A stretch of DNA of 64,000 nucleotides, from contig JAHCHO010000001.1 of NCBI GenBank assembly GCA_026129685.1, positions 62,001 to 126,000 of the forward strand, given 5' to 3'. Source of the DNA: Fimbriimonadaceae bacterium. Lineage in GTDB: Bacteria > Armatimonadota > Fimbriimonadia > Fimbriimonadales > Fimbriimonadaceae. Below are positions 45,690 to 53,251 of this stretch, in pieces; the stretch's first letter is position 1; each line of letters begins with the position of its first letter. The translations under genes were made by a program, and so were the position numbers. The notes below the pieces were generated by a model. It had not been told where the DNA came from and made no database searches. It saw only the letters and a program-made list of their open reading frames with translations.

Positions 45690-46192
45690 AGCTGTGGGAG
45701 ATCGACGGGCGGATCGCCGAGCTTGAGCGGGCCATGGCGGACCTGGAGGGAGAGGACGAGTCGATCCTCCGAGCGTTCGAGCAAGAACTCGACCGCGCCG
45801 AAGAGCAGCTAACTTCAAAGATCGACTCCATCGCGGCGCTCATCTCGTCGCTCGAAGCGACGGCGAAGGCCAGAAAGGAAGAGGCGGATCGGCTGGCGAA
45901 GCTGGCTAAGTCCGACCTGAACCGCGCCCAGCGCGTGCGGGAGTTCCTCCTCGGCTACCTCCGCTCGCGCGGGGTGGATCGGATGGACACTCCGCGTTAC
46001 CGATTGTCGGTCGCAGCGAACGGTGGGCTCGCGCCGATCCGAATTTCTCTACCTGCCGACGAACTTCCCGAGGAGTATCGGCGGACGCAGTACACGGCTG
46101 ACCTCGACGCTATCCGCAATGCACTAGAGCGCGGAGAACAGCTTCAATGGGCGATGGTCGGCGAACGTGGAGTCTCTCTGCGAATCCGATGA
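45686..46192 (+). CDS. Siphovirus Gp157-like coiled-coil protein
   Basis: A 168-aa protein with the arrangement of phage Gp157 proteins: a helical N-terminus (LWEIDGRIAELERAMADL), a long coiled coil, then a beta-hairpin domain beginning RMDTPRYRLSVAANGG and PADELPEEYRR. In phages these sit in recombination/replication modules and have been linked to resistance or ssDNA handling. GTG start overlaps the previous stop (GTGA) and has GGAGGAGG upstream. Confidence 0.75.
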   Translation: MKLWEIDGRIAELERAMADLEGEDESILRAFEQELDRAEEQLTSKIDSIAALISSLEATAKARKEEADRLAKLAKSDLNRAQRVREFLLGYLRSRGVDRMDTPRYRLSVAANGGLAPIRISLPADELPEEYRRTQYTADLDAIRNALERGEQLQWAMVGERGVSLRIR

Positions 46193-46200
46193 TCAGATCG

Positions 46201-46236
46201 AAATTTCATATCGTTGCCCACTACGGCGACTATAGA
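46201..46236 (+). promoter_or_regulatory. Island promoter C (AAATTTCATAT ... TATAGA)
   Basis: Box 46201-46211, 19-bp spacer, TATAGA at 46231-46236. A seven-codon mini-ORF (ATG 46247 to TAA 46270) lies between it and the zinc-ribbon gene; its AGGAGG end doubles as that gene's ribosome-binding site. Confidence 0.65.
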
Positions 46237-46278
46237 ATCAGGCGCTATGAACGGAGCGCCGAGGAGGTAAAGGTGAGA

Positions 46279-46434
46279 ATGTATGAGTGCAGTGCGTGCG
46301 GCGAGAAGTTCTTGGACGCCCACGGTCTGATTATCTACATCGACGGAAAGGCTACGTCGGTTGACGAGGGAAAGCCCGCCGTCTGCGAGCTTTGCGGCGG
46401 CGATCTACGACCCGAACGAGAAACGCCCGACTAG
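46279..46434 (+). CDS. Small zinc-ribbon protein (51 aa)
   Basis: MYECSACGEKF and CELCGG supply two CxxC pairs for one zinc. The ATG at 46279 follows AGGTGAG; longer readings run into the promoter. Such mini-ribbons are common in phages as DNA- or RNA-binding or adaptor proteins. The function here is unknown. Confidence 0.65.
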   Translation: MYECSACGEKFLDAHGLIIYIDGKATSVDEGKPAVCELCGGDLRPERETPD

Positions 46435-46437
46435 CCG

Positions 46438-46474
46438 AAATTTCATATTCTTGTTCTGCTCCGCTGGCTATATA
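46438..46474 (+). promoter_or_regulatory. Island promoter D (AAATTTCATAT ... TATATA)
   Basis: Box 46438-46448, 20-bp spacer, TATATA at 46469-46474. The ATG of the ATPase gene is at 46478, so the transcript is probably leaderless. Confidence 0.75.
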
Positions 46475-46477
46475 GCT

Positions 46478-47377
46478 ATGAGCGAAAAGATCAGATTCGC
46501 GCCCGCCGCGAGAAGCATCTCCCACGTCAAGATCGCCGTCGCTGGCGTCTCGGGCTCGGGCAAGACCACCGCCGCGATCAAGCTCGCCCTCGGCATGGGC
46601 GGGCGCTGCTGCGTCATCGACACCGAGGGCGGCGCGTCCAACCTCCTCGCCGACCTCGGCCAGTTCGACGTGGCCGTCCTTGAGCCTCCGTTCACCGTGG
46701 GGAAGATTCTGGAGGCGGTGGAGGAGGCGATCCGCGAGGAGTACGCGACCGTCGTCATCGACAGCCTCTCTCCCGTCTGGACCCAGCTTCTCACGGAGAA
46801 GGCGGCGCTCGACGCGCGGCCAGGAAGCAACGGCTTCTCCAACTGGAAGCCGATCTCCTCCGAGTACGACTCGCTGGTGAACGGTCTCATGCGAGCGCCG
46901 ATCAACGTGGTCGCCACGCTCCGCTCCAAGACGGCCTACGTGCAGGTAGTCGAGGCGGGAAGAACGACCATCAAGCGCCTCGCCGAGCAGCCGATCATGC
47001 GGGACGGCTTCGAGTTCGAGTGCACGACCGTCCTCGAACTGGACCGCGACACCCACATCGTTTCCGCGACGAAGGACCGCACCAACCTCTTCTCGGATTG
47101 GCGCAAGCCTCTCGACGAGGAGGCGGGCAAGCTACTCGAATCGTGGCTTAAGGGAGCGGCAACGGGCATGACCAACAAGAGACTGTGCGTCGAGGGCCAG
47201 TGGCTCCGTGAGATCATTACCGCCGAGGAGATGGAGGAGTTCAAGCGAATCTGTTCCGAAGGCGGAACGGATTGGAAGCGGGCCGCTCGCGCCGCGATGA
47301 AGGCAGGGGCATGCGACTTCCAGACCCTCAAAGAGCACGCGCAGAGCGCTCGACCTGACTCGGCCCAAGGGCAGTGA
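46478..47377 (+). CDS. Phage-type RecA-fold ATPase (AAA_24 / Sak4-like)
   Basis: A 299-aa P-loop ATPase. Walker A AGVSGSGKTTAAIK (about residues 23-36), VIDTEGGASNL, Walker B ATVVIDSLSPVW, and the sensor region APINVVATLRSKTAY. This is the layout of phage nucleotide-binding proteins such as Sak4, single-strand annealing-associated recombinases usually encoded beside SSB and Gp157 proteins. The last 80 residues (KRLCVEGQWLREIITAEEM onward) are an added domain. Leaderless start from promoter D. Confidence 0.82.
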   Translation: MSEKIRFAPAARSISHVKIAVAGVSGSGKTTAAIKLALGMGGRCCVIDTEGGASNLLADLGQFDVAVLEPPFTVGKILEAVEEAIREEYATVVIDSLSPVWTQLLTEKAALDARPGSNGFSNWKPISSEYDSLVNGLMRAPINVVATLRSKTAYVQVVEAGRTTIKRLAEQPIMRDGFEFECTTVLELDRDTHIVSATKDRTNLFSDWRKPLDEEAGKLLESWLKGAATGMTNKRLCVEGQWLREIITAEEMEEFKRICSEGGTDWKRAARAAMKAGACDFQTLKEHAQSARPDSAQGQ

Positions 47378-47387
47378 TCTATCGGCA

Positions 47388-47393
47388 TATAAT
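47388..47393 (+). promoter_or_regulatory. Candidate -10 box upstream of the membrane protein pair
   Basis: Consensus TATAAT in GCATATAATGG, about 200 bp before the ATG at 47592. No good -35, and it lacks the AAATTTCATAT box. Nothing else is seen in 47378-47591. Confidence 0.3.
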
Positions 47394-47591
47394 GGCGTCA
47401 AGTCGCCGAAGCTCCATAGGAAAGCCCGAGTTCCTTCTGGGTCATGGCGTGCGGTCAAAGGTTCGCAGCGACCGAAAGCCAACTCGGGCAGCAGCAACGC
47501 CTGTTTGCATCGACATAAGCCTATCGACTTGGCATAGAGAACCTGCGAGCATGACGACTGACCGCCGAGGGACGACGATGGAGCGAGCAAG

Positions 47592-48410
47592 ATGATAAGG
47601 GACGGGTGCGGCTTGATCGGCGTCTGTGTCGCCACAAGCCTCGTAGCGCTTGTCCTGTCCCCTTGGCTCATCTTCGCCCCGCACCACGGCTGGTTCTTGT
47701 TCCTATTCTTCTTCCTTGGGCCGATGTTCGTGATCTGGTGCGTGGTAGGAACGGCCAAGGACGTGGCCGATGTCGCCGCGAGCTACCGACAACTCTCCCT
47801 CAACTCGATGAGGAGCAAGTACAACTCGAAGGGAGCGGGCGGAGCGTCCACGCCTTCCCAGAATGCCATTCCACTGGCGACGCCTTCGAGCCCCAGCTTT
47901 GGGGCATTTCCTTCAGCTTTTCAGACAACAGCGTCGGGATCATCGACTCCAACTCCGAACTTCCCCACGCCCTCGCTCGACGACGAAGAGAAGCAGATCG
48001 CCGACGCACTTACCGCCGCCATCGACCTCCTGAGAGCTTCGGGCGATCTTGTGGCGATGCACGCAGACACTATCGTTCGTTGCGCGAACGGACACAGCTA
48101 CAGAATGGGTGCCGTGGCAACGACTCCAGCGTCTTCGGTGGCTCGCCCGAAGCAGTCGGAGCCGAGACCCGAAATTCGCTGCCCCGCCTGCGGCATCGAT
48201 GTTATTAGCGCGGATGCCTCGGCGCTGTCGGACTACCAGCTATGCGCGTTCTCGACGAGAAGGTACGACCACGCCGTCTTCAGCGCCGCTCCTCCCCTGC
48301 ACGCCTTCCGCAGGAGCCTGGGGCGCTGTCCTCTCTGCCGAGACATGGAGTCTGCCGAGGCGACGCTCCGAGACCTCTTCGTCAGGCGGTTCTCGCCGTC
48401 CCCGCCTTGA
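47592..48410 (+). CDS. Membrane protein with cytoplasmic zinc ribbon
   Basis: A 272-aa protein. Two membrane segments at the N-terminus (about residues 8-24 and 31-52), a Ser/Pro/Thr-rich linker, then a metal-binding region: VRCANGHSYRMG, IRCPACGID and GRCPLCRD. The CxNGHxY knuckle is also found in the next gene, so the two are probably related and act together. GGAG precedes the ATG. No known family; a sensor or anchoring role at the membrane is possible. Confidence 0.65.
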   Translation: MIRDGCGLIGVCVATSLVALVLSPWLIFAPHHGWFLFLFFFLGPMFVIWCVVGTAKDVADVAASYRQLSLNSMRSKYNSKGAGGASTPSQNAIPLATPSSPSFGAFPSAFQTTASGSSTPTPNFPTPSLDDEEKQIADALTAAIDLLRASGDLVAMHADTIVRCANGHSYRMGAVATTPASSVARPKQSEPRPEIRCPACGIDVISADASALSDYQLCAFSTRRYDHAVFSAAPPLHAFRRSLGRCPLCRDMESAEATLRDLFVRRFSPSPP

Positions 48411-48465
48411 TCGGCCTCGGTTCCCCTTCCCCGTCTACGAATCCTTCTCTCCCCCACCGTCCAAA

Positions 48466-49245
48466 ATGTCGAACCAACCCCGTCAACCGAGCGGAGGAAC
48501 CCCGCGCCCCAATCAAGCGCAGGGCGGTCCGCCCACCGTCAATGATCCTATCGCTGGCTGGACCTCTTCCAGCGTAGCGCCTTCGACACCGACGAGCCCT
48601 CCGCCAGACCCGATGGCGGACTGGAACCAGCGGGTGGCGGCTCAGCAGAAGAGCCTCCAAGACCTCCTCGCGTCGGGCCTAGCGTTCCTTGAAATTCCTC
48701 CTGACGCGGCCATCGTCTGCGACAACGGCCACAAGTACCTCTACCGCGATTTCCGCTGCTCGACTGGCTACTACTACAGCGAGGAGGTGCAGTACTTCGA
48801 CACGGAGAGCATGGGCAGTTCGACAAGCGCCAGCGAGTCTTGGGGCTCCCACACGAACTTGGGTAGCAACACGGTTGGGGTCGGGACGTTCTCCACCAAC
48901 GGGGTCCAACCCGTGGCGGTGGGTCGCGGCGACACGACGTTTAGGTTTGGGTGCCCACTGTGCTTCACGTCGCGGTTCGCCTTGGAGGACCCAAACCTAA
49001 TGAAGTTCGTGAAGTGCCCCAACGGACATTATCACGATCCGCAGTTCTCGTCCTGCCCCGTCTGCCCGCTCCTCGTTCCGATCCCTCAACCGCAGCCCGC
49101 GTACAACCCGTACGGGGTCCAAGTGCAGGGAGGAGCCGCGCCGATCTACTACCCTCCGCCACCACGCCCTCCCCTGCTCAAGTCTTCGGGATGCCTAAGC
49201 GTGATTGGGTTTGTTCTCTTGGTCGTCCTGTACTTCATCATCTAG
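48466..49245 (+). CDS. Tail-anchored zinc-ribbon protein
   Basis: A 259-aa protein built in mirror order to its neighbour: disordered Pro/Ser-rich N-terminus, zinc knuckles (VCDNGHKYLY, FGCPLCF, KCPNGHYHD and SCPVCP), a Ser/Thr-rich stretch, a proline-rich linker, and a single C-terminal membrane helix CLSVIGFVLLVVLYFII. The CPNGHYxDxxxxxCPxC pattern is like zinc ribbons found in TerY-type stress and conflict modules; that link is only by resemblance. The start at 48466 is used; the long upstream frame overlaps the previous gene out of frame. Confidence 0.65.
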   Translation: MSNQPRQPSGGTPRPNQAQGGPPTVNDPIAGWTSSSVAPSTPTSPPPDPMADWNQRVAAQQKSLQDLLASGLAFLEIPPDAAIVCDNGHKYLYRDFRCSTGYYYSEEVQYFDTESMGSSTSASESWGSHTNLGSNTVGVGTFSTNGVQPVAVGRGDTTFRFGCPLCFTSRFALEDPNLMKFVKCPNGHYHDPQFSSCPVCPLLVPIPQPQPAYNPYGVQVQGGAAPIYYPPPPRPPLLKSSGCLSVIGFVLLVVLYFII

Positions 49246-49360
49246 CGAACCCGATCTGGCGCTTCCGTCCGAAAGCGGTAGACGGCTCTTGAAGCAAACT
49301 TGGAAAGCACTCGCCGCCAGGAGCAAGAGCCTGCCCAGAGACATGCGCACCAAGAACAAA

Positions 49361-49394
49361 GAAGGCCGAATGGAAATTATCCACCTCGGCCTTC
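49361..49394. terminator. Hairpin between convergent genes
   Basis: Perfect 9-bp stem GAAGGCCGA / TCGGCCTTC with a 16-base loop, in the 327-bp gap 49246-49572 that otherwise holds no gene. It is well placed to end the rightward transcript. Confidence 0.4.
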
Positions 49395-49572
49395 AACCTT
49401 GACTCGCCTCGCGTTGCCGTGCGATGACACGACATGCGATGCCGCGACTCGACCTGACGCGCCGCGTCATGGCCTGCCTCGCAGTCAGATTGTACCGCCA
49501 CTGCCAGTTACCAGCGGCGGAAGCGTTTGCCCAGTTCGTGGTGGCGGCTTGCGACCCAAACTCCTCGTTCCC

Positions 49573-50535
49573 TTAGCGGGATCGGGCGCGTTTCGTCAGG
49601 TGATCCACCACGCCACAACGCTTGTGGACCTCGGCAACGTCCTGCTCCGTTTGGGCCAAGTACTTCTTCAGAGTCGCCAAATCGGAGTGCCCCATAAGGT
49701 GCTGGAGCGAATAGATGTCTGCTCCATTTCTCAGCATCTGGAGGGCAGTCGTTCGGCGAGCGCGATGTGCGTGGACGTGCACGCCTGTTTCCTTGGAGAG
49801 CTTCTCGAACAAGCTACGAATGCCGTGCCGCGTCAATGCGCCCCGTTTTCCTATCCATAGAGGATCGTCGGCGTCTAGACCCGCCGCGCGGATGTATCGC
49901 ACAAGAGTGCACAGCGTGGTCGATCCGACCCGTGTAATCCGATCCTTTCGGCCCTTGCCCAAGCGGATCAACAATGCGCCCGTGTCCTGGTCGAGGTCGG
50001 AGACCTTCAAGCTCGCCGACTCTGCGAGCCGAATTCCCGAGTCGAGCATCGTGTAGACGAGGGCACGGTTACGGAGGCTCTCCAGATCGTTCCCCTGCAA
50101 CGCTCGGTCGAGTACAGCGATGTCGTTGGGTTCGAGAGCGGGCAGAAGGGCCTTGTCGAGACGTGGCGGGCTGAGCCGCTTCATCGGCGAGACTTCGATG
50201 TACTCCTCGCTCTCGCACCAGCGGAAGAAGGTTCGAAGCTTTACGAATATTGTGTGGACGGCCTGGACCTTCATTCTCTTGCCGTTGCGGGTCGGAGTGT
50301 CCTGGACTGTAGCTAAGAACGCCCGCATGTCGGAGGCGGCGATCTCCGCCAAGGGAGTCTCGGCACCGAGGAACGCGATGAGCTTCCCGACCGCATACTT
50401 GAACATGTAGCTCGTCTTCGGGTCGCTCCCCTTGCTCTTGTGGTGAAGAAGGAAATCCTGAAGGGCGTCGTCGAGGCTCGGCATGAGGGGCGTTTTCTGG
50501 CCCGAAATCCGCTTATGGAAGCGCTGAATCGGCAT
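49573..50535 (-). CDS. int: Tyrosine recombinase (element integrase)
   Basis: A 320-aa phage-type integrase. The N-terminal SAM-like core-binding domain spans residues to about 120. Catalytic residues are visible: Arg in SGIRLAES, Lys in LGKGRKDR, HxxR in HAHRARRTT, His in LMGHSDLATL, and the nucleophile Tyr in KKYLAQT. It would join the element at the tRNA-Pro 3' end and excise it. AGGAG precedes the ATG at 50535; the longer frame reads back through the attachment site and is not used. It lies 89 bp from attR and reads inward. Confidence 0.95.
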   Translation of the reverse strand: MPIQRFHKRISGQKTPLMPSLDDALQDFLLHHKSKGSDPKTSYMFKYAVGKLIAFLGAETPLAEIAASDMRAFLATVQDTPTRNGKRMKVQAVHTIFVKLRTFFRWCESEEYIEVSPMKRLSPPRLDKALLPALEPNDIAVLDRALQGNDLESLRNRALVYTMLDSGIRLAESASLKVSDLDQDTGALLIRLGKGRKDRITRVGSTTLCTLVRYIRAAGLDADDPLWIGKRGALTRHGIRSLFEKLSKETGVHVHAHRARRTTALQMLRNGADIYSLQHLMGHSDLATLKKYLAQTEQDVAEVHKRCGVVDHLTKRARSR

Positions 50536-50570
50536 GTCGTTCTCCTGGCTTCCATCCGATTGCCGCCTCT

Positions 50571-50585
50571 CTAGGTTCAGATTCG
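50571..50585. repeat. Possible integrase arm-binding site
   Basis: CTAGGTTCAGATTCG, similar to the inverted sequence at 27021-27035 just inside the left end (12 of 15 positions). Only two imperfect copies are seen, so this is tentative. Confidence 0.25.
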
Positions 50586-50624
50586 CCTCTTCCATGAGAA
50601 CGGTCGAGGCGGTCACCTCGGTCA

Positions 50625-50673
50625 TTCCATGGGGTGGAAGAGGTCGCACGTTCGAATCGTGTCGCCCCGACCA
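50625..50673 (+). repeat. Right attachment site (attR)
   Basis: Exact 49-bp copy of the 3' part of tRNA-Pro, without the 5' half of the tRNA. It marks the right boundary. The next 251 bp up to the GH5 gene hold no supported gene. Confidence 0.95.
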
Positions 50674-50924
50674 ATTCGCGGCCGCGGGTCCGCTCCGCCT
50701 CCAGTTGAGCGATTTCGAGCGGCTCCGGCCCACGTTCCCTTAGTCGTCCCGAGGACCGCTACGGCGATGCAATGACCTGTCGTTGCCGTATCACAGTCGA
50801 TCATCGCGGTGTCGGCATGGTCGCGCGCGACGAACTTGCCGGTGCACGCAAGTCCGCATCGCATCGCTCGAGCGCCCAGTTTCCACGGATGCCCGTGGCG
50901 GAACGCACCGCGCCGCGCACCTCA

Positions 50925-52025
50925 CTATTGTGCCGACTCGACGATGATCTTGATCATCTCCGAATCCTGCGGCGCCCCCGACGTGCGGTTGAAGAGGCCG
51001 GACGCATAGCCCACGTCCCAGTACATTGGCACCAGGCCATGCTTGAACGCCGAGCGCGTGACGTGCCGATTCCAGTCGCTTTGAAACGGCCTCATGCCGG
51101 GGAAGCGCGCCTTGAGGCCGGCGCAGTATTCGCCCAGAAGGACCGGCACCCCCTTGTCCACGAACGCTTCCTTCATCATGCGGAACTGCGCATCGGCGTA
51201 GGCCTCGTTGGCCCAAGTCTCCGTGGCCTTGGGATCGGTCGCCTTCGCGCCCCACTGCCAGATCTCGCTCTTGTCGTTCAGGGTGAAGTTGTAGGGCGAG
51301 TAGTAGTGGACCTCCATCATGAGGCGACCCTTGACGACGTCTCGAGGCATGGTCGCGTTGTACTTGACCGCGTCCTCGATGTTCGTGTTGTAGCCTTGGA
51401 CCACGAGCCACCGGCTCCCGTTCTTGCCGCCCGTCGCCCGGACGGCGTCGACAAAAGTCTGGTTGAAGCCGTTCTGGACCTCGGCGTTCTCGGGCGTCGG
51501 CGGACCGTACACGCCTTCGACGCCGATTTCGTTCGTCCCTGCGAACAGCAACTTCTCGTCGAAATCTTTGAAGTGCGTGGCGATCTGGGTCCAGAACGCG
51601 GTCAGTTTGGCGTTTACGGCGTCCCGTTTGGCGTAGGTCGCCTGAATCCAGCCGCCGTCCCAGTGGACGTTGATCAAGGCGTAGAGGCCCGCCCGGTTCG
51701 CCATGCGAACCACGTCGGTCACGTGAGCCATCCACTCGGAACCGATTCGGTGGTTCTTGTCGGCGTACTGCGACCATGCCACCGGAATGCGAACGCTTTT
51801 GAAGCCGGCCTTCCGGACCGCCTGGAAGTAGGCGAAGGTCGGCTTGGGGTTGCCCCAGGAGGTCGCGGTCGGGATCGCCTCGAGCGTGTTGCCCAGGTTG
51901 ATCCCGGGTGACAGACGTTGGAGGTAGTTGTTTGCGGTGAGGGGTTCCTCGGCGCCCGCCTGGGTCCATGCCAGGAGGACGGCCAATGCGAGGCAAGTTC
52001 GGGGTATCGCTGCGAGCCGTGTCAT
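50925..52025 (-). CDS. Secreted GH5 glycosidase (endoglucanase-like)
   Basis: A 366-aa enzyme. Signal peptide MTRLAAIPRTCLALAVLLAW up to AGA, then a GH5 barrel: NLGNTLEAIPTATSWGNP, VRIPVAWSQYA, INVHWDGGW, acid/base Glu in GTNEIGV (about residue 166), and nucleophile Glu in VLLGEYCAG (about 299). It likely cuts beta-1,4-glucan or mixed-linkage glucan; exact specificity is not visible. ATG at 52025 begins the signal peptide; ATGs at 52061 and 52049 are alternatives. It is divergent from the GH43 gene. Confidence 0.9.
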   Translation of the reverse strand: MTRLAAIPRTCLALAVLLAWTQAGAEEPLTANNYLQRLSPGINLGNTLEAIPTATSWGNPKPTFAYFQAVRKAGFKSVRIPVAWSQYADKNHRIGSEWMAHVTDVVRMANRAGLYALINVHWDGGWIQATYAKRDAVNAKLTAFWTQIATHFKDFDEKLLFAGTNEIGVEGVYGPPTPENAEVQNGFNQTFVDAVRATGGKNGSRWLVVQGYNTNIEDAVKYNATMPRDVVKGRLMMEVHYYSPYNFTLNDKSEIWQWGAKATDPKATETWANEAYADAQFRMMKEAFVDKGVPVLLGEYCAGLKARFPGMRPFQSDWNRHVTRSAFKHGLVPMYWDVGYASGLFNRTSGAPQDSEMIKIIVESAQ

Positions 52026-52135
52026 CGGAATCCGGACCAGTCTCCCCATCGTACTCGGCACGGAATGGCCGGTTGGCGGGACGGTCCCCCTACTTCGTTT
52101 TCCAGACCCCAGAACGGGTAAGCCGGTAGACGTCC

Positions 52136-53164
52136 ATGATTTGCGCCTTGCTCGGTCTATCGCTTGCGACGGTCGGCGAATCGCCCGGGACTTACCGAAA
52201 CCCGGTCTGGGAGCGGGATTTTCCGGATCCTTTCCTCGTGCGCGACGGACGCGACTTCTACGCTTACGCGACCCACAACGGTCCGGAGGGGTTCCAACTC
52301 ATGACTTCCCGCGACCTCGTGCGTTGGACGCACCTCGGTGGGATCGGCAAGCCGGATTGGTCGGACGGCCAACTCTGGGCGCCCGAGGTTGTTCACTGGC
52401 GCGGCAAGTGGTACCTCTTCTTCTCAGCCCGGGACCGCGAGACGGGCAAGCGCGACCTGGCGGTCTCGGTCGGCGAGAGTCCTCGCGGTCCTTTCCGCCC
52501 CCACGCAAAGCTGGTGACGGGACGATCTGAGAACCCCGGCGATGATGACAACGGCGCGATCGATCCGGACGTCTTCATCGACAACGGGCGTCCGTACCTG
52601 CTCTACGTTCGGGAGTCGCCGCCACGCGCGATCAAGATCGTCTCCCTGGGTTCGGACATGCGTCGAACCGAGGGGGAAGCCCGAACGATTCTCCTGGCCG
52701 ACCGGCCGGAGGAAAAGGGAATCCTCGATGCCCCGACGCTCGTTCGCCGGGGCCGGACGTATTGGCTGTTCTATTCGAGCGGATGGTTCCAGTCAAGCAA
52801 GGAGGACGCCTGCTACCGGGTCTGGGCGGCACGTTCGTCGAGGCTGTTCGGCCCCTATGCAAAGCCCGTTGCCCCTTTGCTGGAGACGCGGCCAGGCGAA
52901 ACCTACTCTCCTGGCCACCAAGCCGTTCTGGAACTGCCCAGCGGCGAGTGGTGGATCGCCTACCACGGCTGGAATACGGAAGGCGATCCGATGTACGGCC
53001 ACAATCCCGTCGGCCGAACCCTGCGGTTGGACCGCCTCGCCTGGACGAAGGGCGGCCCACGCACTCCCGGCCCGACCCTCTCCGCTCAGCCGTTGCCCCG
53101 GATCGAATGGCAGGGCTCGGCTCACGGTGAACGCGCTCCTGGGGCAAGGTCGGCGGCTCGTTGA
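52136..53164 (+). CDS. Secreted GH43 glycosidase with altered general acid
   Basis: A 342-aa five-bladed propeller enzyme of the arabinanase/xylosidase family. Short signal MICALLGLSLATVG, general base Asp in DFPDPFLVRDG, pKa-modulating Asp in GAIDPDVF. The place of the general-acid Glu (usually xEGP or xEAP) reads GILDAPTLV, giving Asp. PGHQAVLE and WIAYHGWN are typical late motifs. Activity may be changed or lost; otherwise it removes arabinose or xylose side groups. Ends at a strong bidirectional terminator. Confidence 0.85.
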   Translation: MICALLGLSLATVGESPGTYRNPVWERDFPDPFLVRDGRDFYAYATHNGPEGFQLMTSRDLVRWTHLGGIGKPDWSDGQLWAPEVVHWRGKWYLFFSARDRETGKRDLAVSVGESPRGPFRPHAKLVTGRSENPGDDDNGAIDPDVFIDNGRPYLLYVRESPPRAIKIVSLGSDMRRTEGEARTILLADRPEEKGILDAPTLVRRGRTYWLFYSSGWFQSSKEDACYRVWAARSSRLFGPYAKPVAPLLETRPGETYSPGHQAVLELPSGEWWIAYHGWNTEGDPMYGHNPVGRTLRLDRLAWTKGGPRTPGPTLSAQPLPRIEWQGSAHGERAPGARSAAR

Positions 53165-53211
53165 GCGGATCAGCGTCCGTCTGTCCTCGTTCGTCCTTCG
53201 CATGCCGAGAG

Positions 53212-53241
53212 GCGTGACGCCCGCTGCGTCGGGCGTCACGC
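53212..53241. terminator. Strong bidirectional hairpin
   Basis: Perfect 12-bp stem GCGTGACGCCCG / CGGGCGTCACGC with a six-base loop, between convergent stops at 53164 and 53252. No T-run, but its position and stability fit shared termination. Confidence 0.65.
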
Positions 53242-53251
53242 GGGGAAGGGG

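Larger units (their letters stand above)
27018..50673. mobile_element. Integrated element (23.7 kb) in tRNA-Pro(GGG)
   Basis: Bounded by the 49-bp direct repeats and carrying its own tyrosine recombinase at the right end. The content differs sharply from the flanks: short, mostly unknown genes, restriction-modification and helicase genes, a phage-type polymerase and phage-like recombination genes, and island-only promoter motifs. No capsid, portal, terminase, relaxase or type IV secretion gene is recognised, so it is neither a complete prophage nor an obvious conjugative element. It may be a satellite, a replicating integrative element mobilised by helpers, or a defence island. Confidence 0.93.

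Noticed and set aside
46147-46278. Upstream extension of the zinc-ribbon protein
   Set aside because: It would translate promoter C and overlap the Gp157-like gene; a good ribosome-binding site precedes the ATG at 46279.
50625-50673. Second tRNA-Pro gene at the right end of the island
   Set aside because: Only the 3' 49 bases of the tRNA are present; no 5' acceptor strand or D-arm, so it is attR.
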